A DNA stretch of 52,482 nucleotides, taken from NCBI GenBank assembly GCA_964553915.1, contig CAZKMM010000001.1:1-52482 (forward strand), in the 5' to 3' direction. Below the pieces are notes generated by a model. That model searched no databases. It was given only the letters and a program-made list of their open reading frames with translations, and was not told the DNA's origin. This document shows positions 6,119-15,270 of the stretch, piece after piece. The position numbers and the translations under genes are program-made. The stretch's first letter is position 1; each line of letters begins with the position of its first letter. The DNA is from CAZKMM01 sp964553915 (GTDB taxonomy: Bacteria; RBG-13-61-14; DRUE01).

Positions 6119-8665
6119 ATGAAATCCAGTCCCGGGCTAAAAAAGCTCCTCCGGATAAATTCCTTTCGGGTAGGTTTAATTCTCACCCTGATTATGACCT
6201 ATATCACCTTTCGCCAGCCCGGATTTATGGAGCAAATAGAAGCCAAAGCTTATGACCTTCGCTTTCGGGCAAGAGGCGAGCAGAAGGGAACCGATAAAAT
6301 CGTAGTGGTTGCCATTGATGAACATAGTATAGAAAAACTGGGGCGATGGCCCTGGCCAAGAATTTACTGGGCGCAATTTTTAAAAAACCTTGCCAGCTAC
6401 AATCCCCGGGTAATTACAATGGATGTAATCTTCTCTGAGCCAGACCAGAATCTTAACCTTCAGATTTTAAAAGAGCTTAAAAAGATTTACCAGAGTCAAA
6501 ATTTAAAATCCATAAAAGAAAAAATAAACTCCGCATTAAAATTTATTGAAGATGAGCAGAATCTTCTGGATACAAAAATCTCTCAGCTTAAAAAACGCCT
6601 GAAAAAATCTCCTGCTGGACAGGGGAAAAAATATCTTCAAAGCCAGCTCCAGGGTCTTAAAAACCAGAAAGCTGAACTTGATAAGCTTAAAACCGAGCTT
6701 GAAAACCTTTTCAGCGAGGAGCAAGACCAGTTCCTTAAAACTATCTCCTTAATGGAAAAACAGGCAAACACAGACCAGATTTTTGCTCAAGCCCTGGATG
6801 AGGTGGACAATGAGGTTCTGGGCTGGTTCTTTTTCCGCTATCCCCGGGAAGCCCAACTGCTCACTCCAGAAGAAAATCTCCGGAGACTGGAACTGGTTAA
6901 ACCCTTTTCTATAAAAGTTATTAAATATCTTTTCGGAGCAACTCCGGAAATGCTTTCCCGGGTGGTCCATCCGATTTACGGCTTTCAGGTAAACCTGCCG
7001 ATTTTTTCCGAGCGGACCAGTGGAGCTGGATTTTTTACTGCGGTCTCGGATCCGGATGGAATCTACCGTCATTCTCTTTTGGTTGCCGGTTATCCTCCTC
7101 CGAAAAATTTTAACTCCGGAGATGACTACTATCTTTTCCCCAGCCTTTCTCTGGAGACACTTCGTTTATACTTAAATCAGGAGCCGGTAGTGGTGGTGAA
7201 TAAAATCAACCCCACCCAGGGAATGATTGAAAAAATCCAGCTTGGAAAATATAACATTCCTGTAGATGAATTCGGAAGGATGCTGATCAACTATCAGGGC
7301 GGATATGGATATTTCCCCACTTACAGCTTTTATGAAATTTATTCTGACTTTGCGGAAAAAAGAAAAAAAGGATTTAATCCCGAGCAGGTCTTTAAAGATA
7401 AAATTGTCCTGGTCGGAGCTACCGCCATTGCCATTTATGACGTCCGCACCACTCCCTTTGGCTCTATGCCCGGAGTTTATATGCACGCAAATGTTATTGA
7501 TAATGTGCTTCAGCAAAGAGCCCTGTTCCGACCAAGCTGGATGCGAGCTTTTGACCTGATGGTGGTTTTAGCTCTGGGAATTATCATCAGCCTGCTTTAT
7601 CCCCGGCTCCGTCCGATTTTTAGTGCCGGATTGGTGGCAATTCTGGTCGCCGGTTATCTCTGGTTTAATTTTTATATGTTTGACCAGCTACATTATTCTT
7701 TAACCCTGAGCTATCAGATTTTAAGTATTTTCTTCATTTATCTGGGAATTACCCTTTATCATTACACGATGGAGGAACGAGAAAAGCGGTTTATCCGCAG
7801 TGCCTTCAGTTATTATCTATCTCAGGAGGTAATTGACCAGCTTTTAGCTCATCCGGAAAAGCTCAAACTGGGAGGAGAACGAAAATATATGACGATATTT
7901 TTCTCTGACCTCCAGGGCTTTACTTCTATCAGCGAAAAGATGGAACCAGAAGAACTGGTCAGCCTGTTAAATCACTATTTGACCGAAATGAGCGAGATTA
8001 TCCTTAAAAATCGGGGAACCATAGACAAATTTGAAGGCGATGCCATTATGGCTTTTTTTGGCGCTCCTCTGGACTATCCGGACCATTCCCAGAGCGCCTG
8101 CTTAACCGCTCTGGAAATGCAAACCCGCCTCCAAGAACTTAATCAACAATGGAGGAAGCAGGGTCTTCCTCAACTCACGGTCCGAATCGGTCTTAACACT
8201 GGCTATGCCCTGGTAGGAAATATGGGCAGTGAAAAAAGAATGGATTATACCGTAATCGGAGATGAGGTTAATCTTGCCAGCCGGCTGGAAGGAGCTAACA
8301 AAATTTATGGCACAAAAATAATGCTCAGCGAGTCCACCTATCAAAAGGCAAAAGAGGTTATAGAAGCCAGGGAACTTGATTTAATTCAGGTGGTGGGAAA
8401 GGAAAAACCGGTTCGGGTTTATGAGCTCTGGGCAAAAAAGGGAGAATTGACTCCCGAGCAAATCCGGTTAAGAGATACCTTTCATCAGGCTCTGGAACTT
8501 TACCGGAAGAGAGATTTCATTCAGGCAAAAGAAAAGTTTGAGCAGTGCTTAAAAATTGAGCCAGAAGACCATCCCAGCAAGGTCTTTATTGAAAGATGCC
8601 AGCAATACCTCATCTCTCCTCTTCCAATGGATTGGGATGGGGTTTACCGGCTAACCCGAAAATAA
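6119..8665 (+). CDS. CHASE2-domain class III adenylate cyclase with TPR tail
   Basis: This 848-residue membrane receptor cyclase is predicted to make cAMP from ATP. It has an N-terminal membrane segment (about 18-35), a large extracytoplasmic CHASE2 sensor (about 40-470), three membrane segments (about 480-545) and a catalytic domain (about 590-755). A short C-terminal helical repeat resembling TPRs (about 775-835) follows. The catalytic residues look complete: metal-binding Asp597 (FFSDLQGF) and Asp641 (EGDAIMAFFG), adenine-selecting Lys637 and Thr711 (DYTVIGD), and Asn718 and Arg722 (NLASRLE). Lys plus Thr is the usual bacterial adenylate-cyclase pair. A Lys/Glu-rich predicted coiled coil (about 115-215) interrupts the CHASE2 domain, which is unusual. 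It heads an operon with three cyclic-nucleotide-binding domains downstream. Confidence 0.92.
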   Translation: MKSSPGLKKLLRINSFRVGLILTLIMTYITFRQPGFMEQIEAKAYDLRFRARGEQKGTDKIVVVAIDEHSIEKLGRWPWPRIYWAQFLKNLASYNPRVITMDVIFSEPDQNLNLQILKELKKIYQSQNLKSIKEKINSALKFIEDEQNLLDTKISQLKKRLKKSPAGQGKKYLQSQLQGLKNQKAELDKLKTELENLFSEEQDQFLKTISLMEKQANTDQIFAQALDEVDNEVLGWFFFRYPREAQLLTPEENLRRLELVKPFSIKVIKYLFGATPEMLSRVVHPIYGFQVNLPIFSERTSGAGFFTAVSDPDGIYRHSLLVAGYPPPKNFNSGDDYYLFPSLSLETLRLYLNQEPVVVVNKINPTQGMIEKIQLGKYNIPVDEFGRMLINYQGGYGYFPTYSFYEIYSDFAEKRKKGFNPEQVFKDKIVLVGATAIAIYDVRTTPFGSMPGVYMHANVIDNVLQQRALFRPSWMRAFDLMVVLALGIIISLLYPRLRPIFSAGLVAILVAGYLWFNFYMFDQLHYSLTLSYQILSIFFIYLGITLYHYTMEEREKRFIRSAFSYYLSQEVIDQLLAHPEKLKLGGERKYMTIFFSDLQGFTSISEKMEPEELVSLLNHYLTEMSEIILKNRGTIDKFEGDAIMAFFGAPLDYPDHSQSACLTALEMQTRLQELNQQWRKQGLPQLTVRIGLNTGYALVGNMGSEKRMDYTVIGDEVNLASRLEGANKIYGTKIMLSESTYQKAKEVIEARELDLIQVVGKEKPVRVYELWAKKGELTPEQIRLRDTFHQALELYRKRDFIQAKEKFEQCLKIEPEDHPSKVFIERCQQYLISPLPMDWDGVYRLTRK

Positions 8666-8676
8666 GAGGCAAAAAA

Positions 8677-9945
8677 ATGGCAAAGCTGGATGTAAAAAAG
8701 CTAAAGAGTCAGGCGGAAAAATATCGGGGGAAAGGTAAGCTGGAGAAAGCCCTGGAAATCTATCAGGAAATAGAAGATGCAGGACAGGCTGATGCCAAAG
8801 TTCTTCAAAGAATGGCAGAAATTTTAATTCGGCTGGGTGAAGAGGAAGAAGCGAGCCAGAAATACCGCCGGGCAATGAAAAAATATCTGGAAGATGGCTT
8901 TTTGATTCGGGCGGTAGCTGTGGGAAAAATTCTTCAGGAATTAGCCCCTGATGATCAAGATTTACAAAAAGAAGTTCAAGAGGTTCTTTCCAGACGCCAT
9001 CCCAAACCAATTGGGAAGATTCAACCGGTTAAGATACCAGCAGATAAGCTGGAAACTCAGCAGACAGCAGAGGTCTCTGCTCCAGAGGAGCGGAAAGAGG
9101 AAGCTGAAGAAGAAATCCGGGCAGAAAGAAAAATAGAGTCGCTTCTCTTTGAACCTCTGGGGGGAGAGGAATTTTCCCAAATTTATCAGATGCTCCGCTC
9201 AGTAAAGGTTCCCAAAGGGGTGAAAATCTGCCGGGAAGGGGAGGAAGGAGATTCTATTTTTATTATTGTGGACGGCGAGGTAGAAGTGAGTAAAACTGAG
9301 CCTGAGACCGGAGAAGAAAAAGTTCTTGCCCGGCTTGGTCCGGGAGATTTCTTTGGAGAATTCGGATATTTCATAGATGGAAGAAGGCACGCAAGCGTGA
9401 CCGCACTCAGCGACCTTGAGCTTTTAGAAATCGCCAAAGCGGATATGGACGAAATTACTCAGCAATATCCTCAGGTAAAAGAGGTGATGCTCAAATTTTA
9501 CAAAGAGCGGGTATTGGATAATCTTTTAGCCTTCAGCCCGCTTACTAAAGGGTTTTCCCAAGAGGAAAGAAAAAAGCTGATTGAGAAATTCAAATTTCAG
9601 GAATATCAGGCGGGAGAGGTGGTGGTAGCAGAGGGAGAAGAAGGAGATGCGATGTTCTTGATTAAAAGTGGAAAAACAGAAGTCACCACCATTGACCCCA
9701 GGGACAAAAGAAGGCTCACCCTTGCCCGTCTGGGTCCTGGAGATTTCTTCGGAGAAGTAAGCTTAATTAAAAACAAACCCAGAACCGCGACGGTTTCTGC
9801 CCTTACCCCGCTGGAGGTAATGGTTATAGACCGAGCCAGCTTTCAGGAGCTGGCTCAGGAGCATCCAGAGATTGTTAACCTGCTGGAGCAGACCATTGAA
9901 AAAAGAGTGGAAGATACTATCAAGCGAATTCGGGAAAAAGGATGA
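8677..9945 (+). CDS. TPR protein with two cyclic-nucleotide-binding domains
   Basis: This is a 422-residue cytoplasmic protein. I start it at ATG 8677, which has AGAGG 7 bases upstream; an upstream in-frame ATG at 8596 would lie inside the cyclase gene. Residues 1-75 look like TPR helices, and a charged linker follows. Two CRP-like cNMP domains span about 165-285 and 290-415. Their phosphate-binding cassettes read FGEFGYF...RRHAS (Glu228, Arg236/237) and FGEVSLI...PRTAT (Glu360, Arg369). The second is canonical and the first slightly off-consensus. There is no DNA-binding or catalytic domain, so it is probably a cAMP-responsive adaptor. The stop overlaps the next start (ATGA). Confidence 0.88.
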   Translation: MAKLDVKKLKSQAEKYRGKGKLEKALEIYQEIEDAGQADAKVLQRMAEILIRLGEEEEASQKYRRAMKKYLEDGFLIRAVAVGKILQELAPDDQDLQKEVQEVLSRRHPKPIGKIQPVKIPADKLETQQTAEVSAPEERKEEAEEEIRAERKIESLLFEPLGGEEFSQIYQMLRSVKVPKGVKICREGEEGDSIFIIVDGEVEVSKTEPETGEEKVLARLGPGDFFGEFGYFIDGRRHASVTALSDLELLEIAKADMDEITQQYPQVKEVMLKFYKERVLDNLLAFSPLTKGFSQEERKKLIEKFKFQEYQAGEVVVAEGEEGDAMFLIKSGKTEVTTIDPRDKRRLTLARLGPGDFFGEVSLIKNKPRTATVSALTPLEVMVIDRASFQELAQEHPEIVNLLEQTIEKRVEDTIKRIREKG

Positions 9946-11654
9946 ACGAAAAAAAACCCAGGGCTATTCCTAAATCCACCCCCGAGGAAAAGCTTACCCG
10001 AAGCATTTTCCAGCTGGTGCAACTGGGAGCTCACCCCAAAACCATTTTAGAAAAATTTGCAGAAAAAACCCTTAAGCTTTTTAATCTTGATGCTCTAATG
10101 TTCATTTATCATCTTGCCCAGGAAGACTATAAATTGCTTTTTGTTAACCGAAAAGAAAAAAAATGGCAGGAAGTTCCAAAAAAACATCTGGAATTTTTAA
10201 ACTGGTTCTCTGGCTCGGACTGGCTCAGCTCCTCAAATCTGAAAAAGTCAAAAGAGATACAAAAGCTCCTGACTTCTCTTTCTTACCAGCCGGACTCATT
10301 CCTGGGATTTGTCAGAAAGAAAAGAGGAAAACCCGAGCTGGCTCTTTTTGTTTTTGGAAAAAATAAAAATTCACTAAAAAACCTGGAATTTCTGGGCACG
10401 CTCTTAAAAAAAGAGCTGGGGTTCGTATGTGAAAATGCTCGCCTGGAAGAAATGAACCAGCAGATGGAACAGCGCTCTCAGACTATTCTTACCATCAGCC
10501 AGATTTTAAATTCTTCTCTTTCTCCGAAAATCGTGCGCACCCGGGCAATGGAAGCAGTGGTTCAACTTTTAGGGTGCGAAGCCGGCTCGCTTTACCTGAT
10601 TGATGAAGAAAGAGGAGAGTTATTTTTTGAGGTAGCTTTAGGAGAAGGAGCAGATAGGGTTAAAGAAATTCGGCTGAAAATCGGAGAAGGTGTTGCTGGC
10701 TGGGTGGCAAAAACCGGAAAACCAGCTCTAATTCCAGATGTAAGCAAAGACCCCAGATGGTTCAGAAAAGCAGATAAAAAATCCAAATGGCAAACCAGAA
10801 ATATGATTACGGTTCCGGTAAAAAGTAAAGGGAAGGTTATCGGCGTGCTTCAGGCTCTGAACAAGCTCGGAGGCAAATCCTTTGATGAGCAGGATTTAAA
10901 ATTGATGCAAAGCCTGGCAGACCAGGTTGCTATTGCCCTGGAAAATGCCCGACTTTATGAGGAGCAAAAACAAACCTTTTTCCAGACCGCAGAAGCTCTT
11001 GCCACTGCCATTGAAAAACGAGACCCCTACACTGGCGGTCATACCAAGCGGGTAAGCGATTTTTCAATAGCAATTGGCGAGGAGATGGGCTTGAGCCCGG
11101 AGGAGCTTGAGAACCTAAAGCTTTCTGCCATTCTCCATGATATTGGTAAAATTGGAGTGGAAGACAGAATTTTAAGAAAGCCGGGGAAATTGACCAAAGA
11201 GGAATTCCTCCAGATGAGCACTCATCCAGAGCAGGGCTATGAAATTATCTCCCATATTCGCTCTCTGGAGCCGGTTATTCCGGGGATGCGATACCATCAT
11301 GAACGACCGGATGGTAAGGGATATCCTGCTCATTTAAAAGGGAAGGAAATTCCGCTTCTGGCAAGAATTATTGCGGTGGCAGACTGCTGGGATGCCCTCA
11401 CTTCAGACCGTCCCTATCGTCCGGCACTGGATGAAGCCCGGGCAATCAAAGAAATGCTGGAAAACCGGGGTAAACAGCTTGATTCCCAGACCCTGGAGGC
11501 ATTCTTTCAGGCATATTTAAAAGGAAAAATTTACACTCAGCACCGCCCCCCGGGAACCCTACCTCCAAAAAATGTGATAAAAATTTTGACAGCCCCAGCT
11601 AATCAGAATAAACTAAAAACAAACTCCCGAGCAAAAGGAGGAAAAAATGACTGA
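9942..11654 (+). CDS. GAF and HD-GYP domain cyclic-dinucleotide phosphodiesterase
   Basis: This 570-residue cytoplasmic protein has a first region (about 15-165) that resembles a degenerate GAF domain, a clear GAF domain (about 185-345), and an HD-GYP domain (about 350-520). The catalytic motifs HDIGKIG (His399, Asp400) and HHERPDGKGYP (Gly460, Tyr461, Pro462) are intact, so hydrolysis of c-di-GMP or a related cyclic dinucleotide is expected. GAF domains often bind cyclic nucleotides or other small ligands; the ligand here is unknown. The gene is coupled by overlap to the genes on both sides, which suggests a link between cAMP input and cyclic-dinucleotide turnover. Confidence 0.9.
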   Translation: MNEKKPRAIPKSTPEEKLTRSIFQLVQLGAHPKTILEKFAEKTLKLFNLDALMFIYHLAQEDYKLLFVNRKEKKWQEVPKKHLEFLNWFSGSDWLSSSNLKKSKEIQKLLTSLSYQPDSFLGFVRKKRGKPELALFVFGKNKNSLKNLEFLGTLLKKELGFVCENARLEEMNQQMEQRSQTILTISQILNSSLSPKIVRTRAMEAVVQLLGCEAGSLYLIDEERGELFFEVALGEGADRVKEIRLKIGEGVAGWVAKTGKPALIPDVSKDPRWFRKADKKSKWQTRNMITVPVKSKGKVIGVLQALNKLGGKSFDEQDLKLMQSLADQVAIALENARLYEEQKQTFFQTAEALATAIEKRDPYTGGHTKRVSDFSIAIGEEMGLSPEELENLKLSAILHDIGKIGVEDRILRKPGKLTKEEFLQMSTHPEQGYEIISHIRSLEPVIPGMRYHHERPDGKGYPAHLKGKEIPLLARIIAVADCWDALTSDRPYRPALDEARAIKEMLENRGKQLDSQTLEAFFQAYLKGKIYTQHRPPGTLPPKNVIKILTAPANQNKLKTNSRAKGGKND

Positions 11655-12300
11655 GGAACAAGCTCTCTTCGCAAAGTTAGGAAAAGTATTTCCCGCAGGA
11701 ACCGTGCTTTTTAAAGAAGGCGAGACCGGAAGGGAAATGTATGTAATTCAAAGCGGAAAGGTAAAAATTTCCAAACAGGTCAGAGGCGAGGAGCAGGTGC
11801 TGGCAATTCTCGGACCGGGAGAATTCTTCGGAGAAATGGCAATTTTGAACAATAAGCCCCGCTCTGCCACTGCTACAGTGGTAGAAGAAAGTGAAATGCT
11901 GGTCATAGACCCTAAAACCTTTGAATTACTTTTGAAAAATAATATTGAAATTGCCATCCGGATGATTAAAAAACTTGCCCAACGGCTCCAGGAAGCAGAT
12001 GACCAGATTGAAAGCCTGCTTTATAAAGATACCAATAGCCGGGTGGTGCATACCCTTACCAGAAGTGCTGACCATTATGGAAAACCTGTAGAGGGCGGAG
12101 TGAAAGTTGGTCTTACAGACAAAGACCTGGCAGGGAAAACCGGACTAGCCCAGAAACAGGTAGAAGAGATTCTCTCCCGACTGGAAAAAGCAAAACTTAT
12201 CCAGCGAGTTGAAGATGGGATTATCATTGCTGATGTTAATCGGCTTCGTAAATATCTGGAATATCTCAGTATGAAGGAGCAGTTTGAAGGACTGGAATAG
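11647..12300 (+). CDS. CRP/FNR-family transcription regulator
   Basis: This 217-residue regulator has an N-terminal cyclic-nucleotide-binding domain (about 1-125). Its cassette FGEMAIL...PRSAT (Glu63, Arg72, Ser73) is that expected of a cAMP binder. A dimer helix follows, then a C-terminal winged helix-turn-helix (DLAGKTGLAQKQVEEILSRL). No cysteine cluster is seen, which argues against an FNR oxygen sensor. The recognition helix (AQKQVEEIL) differs from E. coli CRP (SRETV), so the TGTGA operator cannot be assumed. AGGAGG lies just before the ATG. It overlaps the HD-GYP gene by 8 bases. Confidence 0.9.
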   Translation: MTEEQALFAKLGKVFPAGTVLFKEGETGREMYVIQSGKVKISKQVRGEEQVLAILGPGEFFGEMAILNNKPRSATATVVEESEMLVIDPKTFELLLKNNIEIAIRMIKKLAQRLQEADDQIESLLYKDTNSRVVHTLTRSADHYGKPVEGGVKVGLTDKDLAGKTGLAQKQVEEILSRLEKAKLIQRVEDGIIIADVNRLRKYLEYLSMKEQFEGLE

Positions 12301-12311
12301 GAGCAAATTTT

Positions 12312-13073
12312 ATGAAAGTTCGGGTATTAGGAGCTTATGGCGGGGAAGGACCGGACCTTCGCACCAGTTGCCTTTTAATTAACGACCGGCTGGCAGTAGA
12401 TGCTGGTGCTCTCACCAGTGCTCTGAGTTTGAGAGAACAGGCAAAGGTTTCGGGAATCTTAATCAGTCATACTCACCTGGACCATATTCATGACCTCGGT
12501 TTTCTGGCAGATAACATTTTTGGAAAAAGAGACACTCCTGTGGAAATTTTAGGCACAGAAAAAAGCATTCAGGTATTAAAAAAGCATTTTTTTAACAACC
12601 GAATCTGGCCGGATTTCACCCAGATTCCCAATTCGGACCATCCGATTCTGGTTTGTCGGGCTTTTAAGCCCGGGCAGGAGATAGATATTGCTGGACTAAA
12701 AGTAAAGCCCATTCCAGTTAATCACCCTATTCCCTCGGTGGGATTTATCATTAGTGATGGGAAGAATTCTCTGCTCTATTCTGGGGATACTGGTCCCACG
12801 GAACGGCTCTGGAAAGAGGCAGACAAATTAAATAACCTCAAGCTGGTAATAATTGAAGTAAGCTTTCCCAACCAGATGGAGGAAGTGGCAAAACTTAGCG
12901 GGCATCTTACTCCGAAAATGGCAGAAGCAGAGCTGGCTAAATTAAAAGAACCACCTGCAATGGTTCGGGCATTTCATATGAAGCCTGCTTTTATCAAGGA
13001 GCTGGAGCGAGAAATGGCTCGGCTGAAAATAAAAATCACCCCGCTCAAACAGGGAGAAGTAATTGAGGTCTAG
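12312..13073 (+). CDS. Metallo-beta-lactamase-fold enzyme, probable class II cyclic-nucleotide phosphodiesterase
   Basis: This 253-residue protein has the metal-binding motif HTHLDH (His53, His55, Asp57, His58) followed by IHDLGFLADN, close to the class II cAMP phosphodiesterase signature. Later metal ligands are plausible at VNHPIPS, SGDTG, GHLTP and FHMKP. There is no signal peptide, so it should be cytoplasmic. Its place in an operon with an adenylate cyclase and cNMP receptors supports a cAMP-degrading role. RNase Z-like or other MBL hydrolase activity remains possible. AGGAG is 8 bases before the ATG. Confidence 0.7.
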   Translation: MKVRVLGAYGGEGPDLRTSCLLINDRLAVDAGALTSALSLREQAKVSGILISHTHLDHIHDLGFLADNIFGKRDTPVEILGTEKSIQVLKKHFFNNRIWPDFTQIPNSDHPILVCRAFKPGQEIDIAGLKVKPIPVNHPIPSVGFIISDGKNSLLYSGDTGPTERLWKEADKLNNLKLVIIEVSFPNQMEEVAKLSGHLTPKMAEAELAKLKEPPAMVRAFHMKPAFIKELEREMARLKIKITPLKQGEVIEV

Positions 13074-13083
13074 GTAGTGCTGG

Positions 13084-15270
13084 ATGCCTAAATCTTTTAA
13101 GCCCCCACTGGCTTTCTTGATATTCTGGCTGGCATTTAAAATCTCCGCACAAGCCCTTCCTCAAATCAATTCCCAATTACCCGTTAAAATTCAGGCAGAA
13201 AAACTAATCTATCAAAGAGAGCAAAACCTGATTATCCTGAGTGGGAATGTAGAAATAATATCCCCTCCCTGGCAAATTTTGGCACCAAAGCTGGAGCTGG
13301 ATTTAAAAACCCAGACCATCCGGGCAGAACAGGGAATAAAAATCATTCAAGCCCGAAAAAAAGGGATAAAAGAAATCCTTTCAGCCCAGAAAGCAGAGCT
13401 TAACCTGGAATCTCAAACCGGATATTTAATCTCAGCCCAGCTGATTCTTCCCACAGAAAAAACCGAGCTGAGAATTGAAGGAGATAGGCTGGAAAAAATC
13501 GGAGAAAATCTCTATTACCTGAAAAGTGGCTCCTTTACCAGCTGTCAGTGTCCGGCAGAAAAAACCCCGGATTGGGAGGTGAGGGGAAAAGAAATCCAGG
13601 CAGATACCAGTGAAAATCTAAGGATGAAGCAGGCAAGAATTTTAATCCGGGGCAGAACCATATTTTTCCTGCCTTATTTTGAATACCCTATCTCTTCGGA
13701 GCGAAGAAGCGGATTTTTACCCCCGGAATTTACCTATACCAGCCGGAGTGGGTATCAGTTCGGGGTGCCGATTTATCTGGTTCTTTCCTCCTGGTCTGAT
13801 TTAACCATCTATCCTTACTGGCTGGAGCAGAGAGGAATTCTGGGAGGAGCAGAATATCGGTATAATTTGGGACCGCTTTCCCGGGCAGAGCTGAGGGGAT
13901 TTCTTATTAACGACCGCAAGGAAGAGCAAATTAGATGGTCCGGGCAAATTTCCGGAGAATCTTCCTGGAAATCTGGCTGGCTCCGGGCAGACCTGAAAGC
14001 TATCAGCGATAATGAGTATATCCTAGACTTTGACCAGAACCTGGCAGAAAGATGGGAGCGGGCAATGGAAAGCAGATTGGTTTTTTCTCAAAATCTTCCC
14101 CGCTCCTCGCTGGCAGGGGAGTTCAACTGGCTGGATGACCTTGCCGGCTGGGAAATCCGCACCTGGGGGGAGAGAGAAGACCAGGATGAAAAAATTATTC
14201 AGCGCCTGCCCTCAATCTATTACCAGCTTTATAATCAGGAACTGGGAGCAGGCTTCGGCGCAGACCTGGGAGGCGAAATTAATTATTACTGGCGGGAAGA
14301 TAAACAACTGGGAAGAGGAATAGAAGCGAGTTTATTCCCTCGTTTAAATTATTCTCCTCGCCTGGGCTCCGGGTTAAGATTTTTTAGCTTTGCTGGCTGG
14401 CAGGCTTATGCACTGCATCCGGATTTTGAAGGGGCAGAAAATAGTTTTTTAGGACGGACTCGGGCAGGAATCAATTTGGGAGTGGGGCTGGAGCGAATCT
14501 TCTCTTCGGAAAAAACTGGAAACCGCTACCGGCATTTGTTTTATCCGGAGCTGATGGTTAATTACTATGGCAAAAGTCCTGCTCCCCGGGACTGGTTTTT
14601 TGAGCAGATTATCAATACCGAGGAATCTGGAGAAGTCGGAATCTCTCTGTTTAATTATCTTTTTGAGAAACCCTCCCAGCCTGCCTCTCCGGTCCGATTA
14701 ACCAGTGAGTTTGAATTAAGGCAGTTCTATAACTGGACTGATGAGGAATTTTCCGACCTGGAATTTCGGGGAAAGTTTAAGATGGGAAAGGCTTTAGCAA
14801 TGAATCTTCATCTCTTTTACAATCTGGAAAACTGGCAGTGGCATCGGGCACAGGCTCGGCTTTCTTATCAGGACCCCAAAAATCGCAAGGTATGGCTGGG
14901 ATATTTGTATTCTCAGGGAGAGATAAAAACCAGCTGGTATCAATATTTTCAACAGGAAGCAGAGAACTATGATTTTGGCTTGAGCCTGCCGGTATCCCAT
15001 AGGCTTGGTTTGGAATACCGGCTGAGTTATTCTGGCTATTATCAATCCCTGGTTCGCCAGAGTTTAAAGTTTGACTATCTGGCAAAGCAGAGGTGCTGGA
15101 AATTTACTCTTTATTTAACTCAAAGACTGAATCCCGAAAAGCCTGACAAGCCTCCAGAATACTCTGCCAGCGTATTCTTTCAGATTATCTCCAGCACTGA
15201 TTTTAAACTCGGGATGAATGTTCCGGACCTGGGAAGCCCGACCCTGGATTCTGCCCGGCTCAATAAATAA
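13084..15270 (+). CDS. lptD: LPS-assembly outer-membrane protein LptD
   Basis: LptD is the outer-membrane barrel that inserts lipopolysaccharide into the outer leaflet. The 728 residues comprise an N-terminal signal peptide (about 1-24), an OstA-like periplasmic beta-jellyroll (about 30-150) and a long barrel. Typical LptD segments are visible: YLKSGSFTSC at the jellyroll/barrel junction, LPYFEYPISSERRSGFLPPE, and repeated aromatic strand ends. Two cysteines lie close together (TSCQC), but the cysteine pattern for E. coli-type disulfides is not complete. It ends the cyclic-nucleotide operon, away from lptBAC at 27321-29094. Its last 11 bases overlap the convergent GH31 gene. Confidence 0.9.
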   Translation: MPKSFKPPLAFLIFWLAFKISAQALPQINSQLPVKIQAEKLIYQREQNLIILSGNVEIISPPWQILAPKLELDLKTQTIRAEQGIKIIQARKKGIKEILSAQKAELNLESQTGYLISAQLILPTEKTELRIEGDRLEKIGENLYYLKSGSFTSCQCPAEKTPDWEVRGKEIQADTSENLRMKQARILIRGRTIFFLPYFEYPISSERRSGFLPPEFTYTSRSGYQFGVPIYLVLSSWSDLTIYPYWLEQRGILGGAEYRYNLGPLSRAELRGFLINDRKEEQIRWSGQISGESSWKSGWLRADLKAISDNEYILDFDQNLAERWERAMESRLVFSQNLPRSSLAGEFNWLDDLAGWEIRTWGEREDQDEKIIQRLPSIYYQLYNQELGAGFGADLGGEINYYWREDKQLGRGIEASLFPRLNYSPRLGSGLRFFSFAGWQAYALHPDFEGAENSFLGRTRAGINLGVGLERIFSSEKTGNRYRHLFYPELMVNYYGKSPAPRDWFFEQIINTEESGEVGISLFNYLFEKPSQPASPVRLTSEFELRQFYNWTDEEFSDLEFRGKFKMGKALAMNLHLFYNLENWQWHRAQARLSYQDPKNRKVWLGYLYSQGEIKTSWYQYFQQEAENYDFGLSLPVSHRLGLEYRLSYSGYYQSLVRQSLKFDYLAKQRCWKFTLYLTQRLNPEKPDKPPEYSASVFFQIISSTDFKLGMNVPDLGSPTLDSARLNK

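Noticed and set aside
8596..8676. Upstream start for the double-cNMP protein
   Set aside because: It would lie inside the cyclase coding sequence, while ATG 8677 has AGAGG at the proper distance and begins the recognisable TPR region.
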